A stretch of 64,000 nt of DNA from Larix kaempferi (lineage: Eukaryota; Streptophyta; Pinopsida; Pinales; Pinaceae). A model generated the notes under the pieces. The model worked only from the letters and a program-made list of their open reading frames with translations. It was not told where the DNA came from and made no database searches. The stretch covers positions 30,232,501 through 30,296,500 of the forward strand of contig BSBM01000299.1 of assembly GCA_027924585.1 (NCBI GenBank). The letters are read 5' to 3'. This document shows positions 57,448 to 64,000 of this stretch, piece by piece. A program made the translations under genes and the position numbers. Numbering within the stretch: position 1 is the first letter of the stretch; the number at the start of each line of letters is the position of its first letter.

Positions 57448-59220
57448 TGTAGTGTCCCTTTTTAATAATTTTCACAAACTAGGAAAAATTGCAATTTTAA
57501 ACCAATTCAACCCTTAGACTAGTATTAACCCAACTGCTTCTGAATGGCTCCAAATGCTTCCAAATGGGGTATGAATGAGTTTGGAAGGTATTAATACATA
57601 TAAGTGAGGCTTATGGATTCTTAACAACCCTTAAAAAACTTCTTCAACATTCATTTACAATCTGGACAAAGTAGGGAAATGTACTAGTCAAATCGAGCTT
57701 CAATCCCCCAGGGGTAGTGGTCAAATATGGCTCTCCAAATGATGTTAAAACTTTCCAAATTTCAGAACAGAGGTATGGTACTGATAAATGAATTTAATTA
57801 TCTCCATAATGGATCATCAATTAGTTCTTATGACCTTTTGAAACTCCCTTAAATCAGATGTTTATATGCAAGTCTTCACATAGGGGGGAAGCTAGTAATT
57901 TTCACCATATGTTATGAAATTCAAAATTTAGGTGCCAAGGACTTGTGCAATGATAATGAAAATTCTTCAAAACATTAATTAAACTCCATACATCAACAAA
58001 ATCATAGAGAATGATTGATACAACTCTAAATAATGGCTCTTCAAGCTCCAACAACAAGACATAGAGAAAATGGCATCATTTATGCATTGTTTGATATTTT
58101 TACATAGTTTCACTTGGTATTTCGACCTGCGAGTCTTCTGAGTAGTAAATATAGATTATTTATATCATAATAAAAATAAATTAAGATTCATGGACTCTCA
58201 CAAAGAGATCATCATCTCACCAAGGGCGCAATTCCTCCAGGGGCCCAAATATGCAAGAAAATGTGAAAGAGATGCAAGAACAAGTTGCAGATGAATGAAC
58301 CACGAGATGCCCTGTAGCTTCAACCTATAAGTAAATAATCCATTATAGATCCAAATTAAATTTATGAATGGAATCTCCATTTCCAATTAGGATGGTAATA
58401 TTTCACCCTCAAAATTGGTGCTAAGGCAAGTAGACTAGCTCTCTACTAGCTCTTCTCTCCAAATGCAAAATGCAAAATGTAAAATGATAAAAAGCTGGTA
58501 TTATTCTTTGTTCCTAACTTTTATAAACTTCATAAGGCTTCCCTAACTTGAATTCCATCCATGAGCCTCATGCCAACTCAATTTGGGAAGAGATTCCCAA
58601 GTATGCCACTTGTCCCTCCAAATCTAGCCTCCTCCTCCACTCAATTTGAGTAGGTGTCTCTTTGGATTTTCTAACTCCCTTGTGTGCCCTATTGGAGGCT
58701 ATTTTTAGCTCTGACATATCATATATGTCATATGTCAGCCTTCAGGTCTAATTTGTGTCATAGGTGTCATAGTATCTTCATCATTGTTGTCATAGAGCTA
58801 GGGAATCTAGCCCAAGTGTCCCACTAGCTCCAAATCGCCTCTTCCTCTTCCATGGGAGTTACTCTTCCTCTACATTTTGACCTCATTGATTCATTCCAAG
58901 TATTATTCCTTTCCAACTCCCCCAAGGATAGTGGAATCCACCTTGGATTCGAATGGGTGAGAGTGGAATGCCATGTGGCATGGGGAATCTAGCGTTTTGG
59001 GGGTCCCACACCACCGATGTGTCTCCATGACCAAGTGCCATCTTATTTTCTCACCATAAATATTTATTTTGCCCCTATTAATATATTTATGCCCAAACCA
59101 AAGTCCAATTGGGTTTATTAGTCTCCTTATTCCAATTTTAATGTCTCCACCCCAACCTAGGAAACTAGTAGGTTGGTGGAATTTTCCCTACTTGACATTT
59201 ATTTGAATGGGGACATTACA
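57448..59220 (-). repeat. Element E 5' LTR (right)
   Basis: 1773 bp; on plus TGTAGTGTCCC to GGGGACATTACA. Confidence 0.94.
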
Positions 59221-59568
59221 GACAACAAGTATTTGACTTGGGAACCTATGAAAGAGAAGAAAGACTCTTAGATCTCCACATTCAACATGAAAAATGTGCA
59301 AATGTAGAAATGAAAAAAAAGGAAAGAAAAACTTAGAAACTAGACTTTGCTCTCTGCAGAGGATGCATGATGGAGGGGTGCGAATTGTGGGCATATGATA
59401 TATGACATATTGGAATAATGAAACTCTACTACTTTGCACTAGATGCGAAGATGAAAGAATGCAGGGATTCAACTTGGGAATGTGGGAAAAAGAAACAAAA
59501 CTCTTTGCACTCCACATTCCATATGCAGAATGTAGAAATGTAGAATTGCAAAAAAATACAGAAAAACA

Positions 59569-59776
59569 TATAAACTAGACTCCACACACCATAGTGAATG
59601 CTATATGTGAGGATGTGGGTAAAATGATATGCATGATTTTGAAGGGAAAGTCCATATTCAAAATAGTTGGTGTATAAACTAGACTCCACACACCATAGTG
59701 AATGCTAGATGTGGGGATGTGGGTAAAATGATATGCATGACTTTGAAGGGAAAGTCCATATTCAAAATAGTTGGTG
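59569..59776. repeat. 104-bp tandem duplication
   Basis: Units 59569-59672 and 59673-59776 share ACTAGACTCCACACACCATA, GGGTAAAATGATATGCATGA and CCATATTCAAAATAGTTGGT, with a few substitutions. Confidence 0.92.
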
Positions 59777-59946
59777 AAAAGGGGAAGTAAAGGAAAAATA
59801 ATTAACAAGGTTCGTGAGATTAATTTCATACCTTGTCTACTCAATGGTTGAGTAGACAAGGTATGAAATTAATCTCACGAACCTTGTTAATTATTTTTCC
59901 TTTACTTCCCCTTTTCACCAACTATTTTGAATATGGAATTTCCCTT
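59746..59946. repeat. Near-perfect 99-bp inverted repeat with a 3-nt loop
   Basis: Arms 59746-59844 and 59848-59946 are reverse complements with a single mismatch (59754/59938) around the loop TGG (59845-59847). The left arm begins inside the second 104-bp tandem unit. As RNA it would fold into one long hairpin. Confidence 0.95.
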
Positions 59947-60059
59947 TATTTTTTCACTTTAAATGGTTGGATATTTTTGGTATAAGGAATTATTTATGTT
60001 GAATATATAAAATTAGTTTCCTACGAAAGAAACAAATGACAAGGATTAATTTTCGCTCT

Positions 60060-61560
60060 TGGTGGGAGGGTTAGGGTTTATAGTCTTAAGATTTCTATGT
60101 AGGGTCTCGCAGTTGATGGATGACGTGGATCTAGTGGACTAGTATCCTGAGGATGTCGTGTCAGGGTCGTTAGAGATATTTCACTCTAGGGAGGAGTTGT
60201 TGGACTGTTGGGAGAGGTCGTGGTTTTAGTTGGAAAATGGTTCAATGGAAAAGAGATTTAATATAGGCCAAAGGAAGGTGCACCATTAGCATTAAAGAAC
60301 CAACCTTATGATGAAGGTATATTTCCAGATGACTAGGTGGTGTCAGTTCTACCCTCGCTGCATGGGGATATTGAGGCGATGGTGAAAACCCACGTATCTG
60401 TAGGCCTTGTTGAATATGATGATTCCTTATCAAATCTTGTTGGTACATATTTTGGTTGTCTTGGTAGTGTTCCAGTTAGCCTGATTTTAAAGAATATTTG
60501 TCTGGTGGAAGAAAGTTATTTTTCTGATGGAGACACTCATCGCATTGTGGAAGTAGATCATTTTTTGGAGCATTTGGAGGTAAAGCAAGGGCCGACATGA
60601 GAGGTTTGTTTTTTTCCAAGTGATGCAAGTGTCAATTTGATGCTCTTAGGTGTCAAAGGATGTAACCTTGGGATGATAAAAGTCTTTGTGGGAGGAGGGA
60701 TCTCTCTAGATAGTTTGGTAGGAGGTGGTAGGTTTTATGAAAGTTTTGTTGGGGGATTGAACAAAGGATTTCCAAGCAAGAGGTATAAAGAAAGAAAAAG
60801 AGATAGAGTGATTAAGTGTCAGGAAAATATTCATCGGTTGATGCTTGGTGAAGATATTCAAGTAGAAAATATTATGGATTTCATGGGGAAGACCCTCTTG
60901 GGATGCTTCTTTGGAATAAGGATCGTGGAACATTCCTTGATATTGTGGATTGAGGAGTCCTAAGGGCGATGCTTTGATATTGTCCTCCTTTATATATCTT
61001 GGCTATTGGTTGGTTGGGTTTTAAATTCAAGATGGAGGAGTACTCAGTTCATATTTTGCAAGGGTGATTGTTCTGGGGATCCTATTTTCTCACATTAAAA
61101 TTTTGGCATCCCTATTTTGACCCGAATATGGGGATATCCAGAGGATTCCCAATTTGGGTTAAAGTCCTGAGTCTTTTGGTGGAATTATGGGTTGGAAAAT
61201 TTTTGACAACCCTAGGAAATATGTTGAGGAAAACTCTTATGGTTGATCCCTCTTACAAGTATAGTGCTCTGTGAACTGTAGCGAAGGTTCTCGTTCTTAT
61301 AGATTTGGATGAAGGTCTTGCTGATATGGTGGATATTGTGGAAGGTGAAATGTGTTTTGAACAACAACGAATTACAACAATGTTCCATTTAGATGTGTCC
61401 AATTCCATAATTATGGCCATGTGGTCAATGTTTTCCCATTGTCTTTTAGAAGATAAGTTTGGAGGAAGAAGGTTGATGGGTTTCCTCATCTTGAGGTCTC
61501 ATACAACATCCTCGTCCATCAGTTGAACGACATAGAGGGGGATATGAATGATTTAGGGTT
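60060..61560 (+). pseudogene. LINE ORF1 remnant (DUF4283 type)
   Basis: A plus-strand ORF1-like protein of a plant LINE, broken into several frames. It reads YKERKRDRVIKCQENIHRLM, then NIMDFMGKTLLGCFFGIRIV and EHSLILWIEES (60637-60963). Then PNMGISRGFPIWVKVLSLLV (61068-61274) with NMLRKTLMVDPSYKYSAL, and finally DEGLADMVDIVEGEMCFEQQ (61305-61526). The PIWVK...G..LGK.L..D-type core is the ORF1 RNA-binding region; the knuckle is degraded. The upstream part 60060-60600 is weaker. It is a different copy from LINE G and LINE H. Confidence 0.7.
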
Positions 61561-62280
61561 CAAAATTAAGCCCGATTTCCATATACAAATTCATAACAAG
61601 AATAATATTGTGCAGAAGCATAATAAACATGAAGAATAACCACATCGAAATGAAGCTCATTCCAAACACATATATACATGCATTTACCAACATAATACAT
61701 CACATGCATTAACATAATTCATTGCGTATCAACAACAACGTATTAGATCAAATACAAAGAAATACTTATCTGGAACAAAGATCCAAGCAATTGATTGTGT
61801 AATTGCGATTTTCTACCCAACCATAGCTACTATGTCCAACTTATACTATTTATGCCGAGAGTCCACTTTCAAGCCAAGCTATGAGTCCATCAGGGTGAAT
61901 GAAACACCTGCAAATTTCTATATCTCGAACCACAACCCATTCTAATCTCCATGCTCATCCAAATGCTCATACAAATATCTACAATAGACTCACTCAGCTG
62001 GAATACCCCTGGCTCCACAACACCTTCCCATCACAACACCTTCTAGACTCAGGCATCCCAACACCAATCAGAGTCCTTCGAGTGATCCATTTTTCCAAGT
62101 GCTTCAACTATGTGCATAGAAAGAGTCCAACCAATTGCAAACTACTGGAGATCTACTTGTAACCTTCACTCATGGATTCTCGAGCAGGAACGAGTAGCAT
62201 AACTCAAGGGTAAGGTCTCAGACCTCAGGGCTCAGTTACAACCATCTCTTTCATCTTCAACTCTACAGTTCAAGATTCAA
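61561..62280. repeat. Family A-like LTR fragment
   Basis: 61760-61890 follows the same order of short blocks as family A copies 2 and 3 on plus: ACTTATCT, a tRNA-like CCAAGCAATTGATTGTG, CTACCCAACCATAG, TGTCCAACTTATACT and GCCGAGAGTCCA. Ends and a TSD could not be placed. It splits the LINE ORF1 remnant from 62280 onward. Confidence 0.45.
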
Positions 62281-62528
62281 GTTCGGGTACATGGTAAACA
62301 CAGTATTTGGTGTCGGTAATGGTAATGGAAACATGAAGGAGGGTAGAGTGTCCATGTGTGAGGTTAATTCCATGAGTGTTAATGTAGTGCAACAACCTAG
62401 GCACAAGGGTGAACCAAGCGAAGGTATCCACGTAAATGAATTGGGTGAGTCTGTGCATCAACGAGTCTCAAGGAGTGTAAGACCATGTCGGGTGGTATGA
62501 GTGTAACGAGAGTGAGTATGTGTCTATG
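62281..62528 (+). other. Possible continuation of the LINE ORF1 remnant
   Basis: A 69-codon frame (62291-62500) with VNVVQQPRHKGEPSEGIHVN, polar and low-complexity like ORF1 tails. The function is not assignable. Confidence 0.35.
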
Positions 62529-62762
62529 TGTAGCAACTGAATCCAGTTGTCTCCATTGAGAAGCAAATCCGACTTCATATAATTGAATATAAAAATATAT
62601 ATGATAAAATGATTGATAAAAGGACGATTAATGTATTACAAGAGCTCGCCTTTAATATGGCTTGAGCGTTCCTAATGAAAGGTTATGTCCTTTCACATTA
62701 AAAGATAAATACTTTAATGATTAACAATTTATTTATTTAATATGCTATTTATATTTGTAGCA
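62529..62762 (-). repeat. TRIM 3' LTR (left)
   Basis: 234 bp, TGTAGCAACTGAATCC to ATATTTGTAGCA on plus. Confidence 0.94.
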
Positions 62763-63371
62763 TTGCCACTCTCTTAGAAAGGCTTTGTCCTCAAAGCCTT
62801 ATAATTTTGTCACATTGTTCTTTGCGATGTCATGGCTGACGAAACATGTCGATACGAACTACTAAGTGTAGAGCATAACTTTCGATATGTGGAGGGGTCA
62901 ATCCATCCCAAATTGATTTGTTGTTGACTATTGGGATTCTCTATTGATCTGTTGTCAGGAGCTTTGAGAAAATTAGTACCATTATCTTTCAACAATTCCC
63001 ACTTTTTAGGATACTGGTTTATATGGTTGGGGTGTCGATAGGGAGTTATTGTTGTTTGTTTTTTTACAAGATTGTCTTCTTTCTGAACTGTGACGAGGAC
63101 TGAATTTGTATTTGCTTCTTTTTCTCAACGTAGATTTTTGAGTCCAAGGGCTTTGATGTCCTCTTTTGAATTTGCTCCAACTTATTGTCTAACGAGTCTT
63201 TTTCTTTTTTAAGATTTCGGGTCATTTCTTCTTATGCTTTTTATTTTCTTTTACTTTTTCCTTTTTATTTCTTTCTCTTTTTTTTTCTTTTTTTTTTAAC
63301 TTCTTTGGGCCACGGGCCTGGTTTTGGACAAGGTCCTAGATTGGTGGCTACAAGCCTGGCTCTGATACCAA
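62763..63371 (-). other. TRIM interior
   Basis: 609 bp without recognisable gag or pol. A minus frame 62995-62810 is short and unrecognised. A pyrimidine-rich (on plus) tract fills 63230-63300. Confidence 0.7.
63359..63370 (-). promoter_or_regulatory. TRIM primer-binding site
   Basis: TGGTATCAGAGC on minus, initiator tRNA-Met type. Confidence 0.87.
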
Positions 63372-63605
63372 TGTAGCAACCGAATCCGGTTGTCTCCGTT
63401 GAGAAGCGAATCTGACTTCATATAATTGAATATAAAAATATATATGATAAAATGATTGATAAAAGGATGATTAATGTATTACAAGAGCTCGCCTTTAATA
63501 TGGCTTGAGTGTTCCTAATGAAAGGTTATGTCCTTTCACATTAGAAGATAACTACTTTAATGATTAACAATTTATTTATTTAATATGCTATTTATATTCG
63601 TAGCA
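63372..63605 (-). repeat. TRIM 5' LTR (right)
   Basis: 234 bp, TGTAGCAACCGAATCC to ATATTCGTAGCA on plus. Confidence 0.94.
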
Positions 63606-63610
63606 CTATG

Positions 63611-64000
63611 AGGGAGGATGTTTGTTTCTACAAGGGTGCATAAGTCTTAAGAGATTATAGGAAAGTAGAGGCATGTGTCATCCGATCCGTAAGCGTGCAG
63701 GATTGAAGGTAAGCTCGATGGACTTGAATCTAGGGTAGGATAGAGAGGAAAGAAATTGACTCCCCTAACATAAACTTATGATCATGGGGAAAAGGGATTT
63801 TGCAATTGTTCCCCAGAAGAATCTTCATCCCCATGCTTCCTTAACTACACAAAGGGACTTCTCCTGACCAACCTCACACATAAAATTAAATGATTGGTTG
63901 AAAGCAATAAAAGGTAGTAATTGGCTCATTCAAGGCTCATTGCTACAATTGGATTGGATCTATGGCTTACACTTGGTAATTAAAAATTCAATCCCCCATA
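63611..64000. other. Window end, nothing recognised
   Basis: Possibly the continuation of the LINE ORF1 remnant interrupted by the TRIM element, but no motif supports it. Confidence 0.3.

Larger units (their letters stand above)
53691..59220 (-). mobile_element. Element E: full-length gag-protease LTR element without pol
   Basis: Two LTRs (53691-55458, 1768 bp; 57448-59220, 1773 bp) flank a 1989-bp interior. A perfect TSD GACAA lies at 53686-53690 and 59221-59225. The primer-binding site and purine tract place transcription on minus. The interior encodes gag, a partial knuckle and a retropepsin of gypsy type, but no RT, RNase H or integrase. LTR ends (TGTAATGTCCCC on minus) and the gag start match elements A/B. 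LTRs differ more than those of element B, so it is older. Confidence 0.94.
53618..59545. repeat. Diverged tandem repeat interrupted by element E
   Basis: A roughly 160-190-bp unit with GCATATGATATATG, CCACTCTAAATG/TTGCACTAGATG, AACTTGGGAA, CTCCACATTC and GTAGAAATG appears at 53618-53690 plus 59226-59310 (split by element E) and again at about 59389-59545. Confidence 0.6.
62529..63605 (-). mobile_element. TRIM-like non-autonomous LTR element
   Basis: Two 234-bp LTRs (62529-62762 and 63372-63605) flank a 609-bp interior. A perfect TSD CTATG lies at 62524-62528 and 63606-63610. The primer-binding site TGGTATCAGAGC (minus, 63359-63370) lies one base inside the right LTR. A purine tract AAGAGAGTGGCAA (minus) lies next to the left LTR, after GAGGACAAAGCC. 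Transcription is on minus. The purine-tract neighbourhood matches element D (GAGGACAAAGCTCC and GGGAGTGGCAA), suggesting descent from a D-like chromovirus. About 10 differences between LTRs, nearly all transitions. Confidence 0.93.

Noticed and set aside
59575-59859. 94-codon minus frame with internal repetition
   Set aside because: It is produced by the 104-bp tandem duplication; no start or domain support.
1792-63370. tRNA-Met-like 12-mers (TGGTATCAGAGC and variants) as tRNA genes
   Set aside because: Each is only a primer-binding site next to an LTR; no cloverleaf-sized sequence surrounds them.

Overview
The window is plant nuclear DNA. It carries exons of plant-type genes: a GDP-fucose O-fucosyltransferase, an ENT/EMSY-LIKE protein and a plant multi-pass membrane protein. 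It is saturated with Ty1/copia and Ty3/gypsy LTR retrotransposons, with primer-binding sites matching initiator tRNA-Met, and with L1-type LINEs that have an RNase H domain. The density of old, nested, multi-kilobase LTRs fits a large seed-plant genome, possibly a gymnosperm. That last point is inference. Nothing prokaryotic was seen.

Layout. 1-7.7 kb: a decayed, unrecognised plus-strand multi-exon gene whose last intron holds a degenerate Copia element (1412-6669, TSD GTCTC). That element carries a captured host membrane-protein fragment. A convergent O-fucosyltransferase fragment follows. 9.0-22.2 kb: a plus-strand LINE (G) interrupted by a solo LTR of family A and by a dimeric Copia-type element (C, 10797-21350; LTR-internal-LTR-internal-LTR). 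The middle LTR of C holds another A solo LTR, which holds a B solo LTR, which holds a small solo LTR (F). This makes a five-deep stack in which nearly every boundary is fixed by a 5-bp TSD. 22.3-26.3 kb: short tandem repeats and an eroded minus-strand gypsy remnant. 26.4-45.7 kb: a complete minus-strand LINE (H, about 6.8 kb net, 14-bp TSD) split by an A solo LTR and by a gypsy chromovirus (D, 32908-44025). D is itself split by a full-length non-autonomous element (B, 33222-38785) that encodes one long unrecognised ORF.

45.7-50.7 kb: degenerate tandem repeats, then the only host gene that looks intact, a short ENT-domain protein with a 5' UTR intron, amid several two-copy tandem duplications. 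50.7-53.6 kb: no gene recognised. 53.7-59.2 kb: a full-length gag-protease-only element (E, TSD GACAA) inserted in a diverged tandem repeat. 59.6-60.0 kb: a 104-bp tandem pair running into a near-perfect 99-bp inverted repeat. 60-64 kb: a LINE ORF1 remnant, an A-like LTR fragment and a 1.08-kb TRIM element (TSD CTATG).

Families A, B and E share inverted-repeat-like LTR ends (TGTAATGTCCC / GGGACATTACA). B and E also share the start of gag, the primer-binding site and the polypurine tract. They appear to be one lineage of large-LTR, pol-less elements that must be mobilised in trans.
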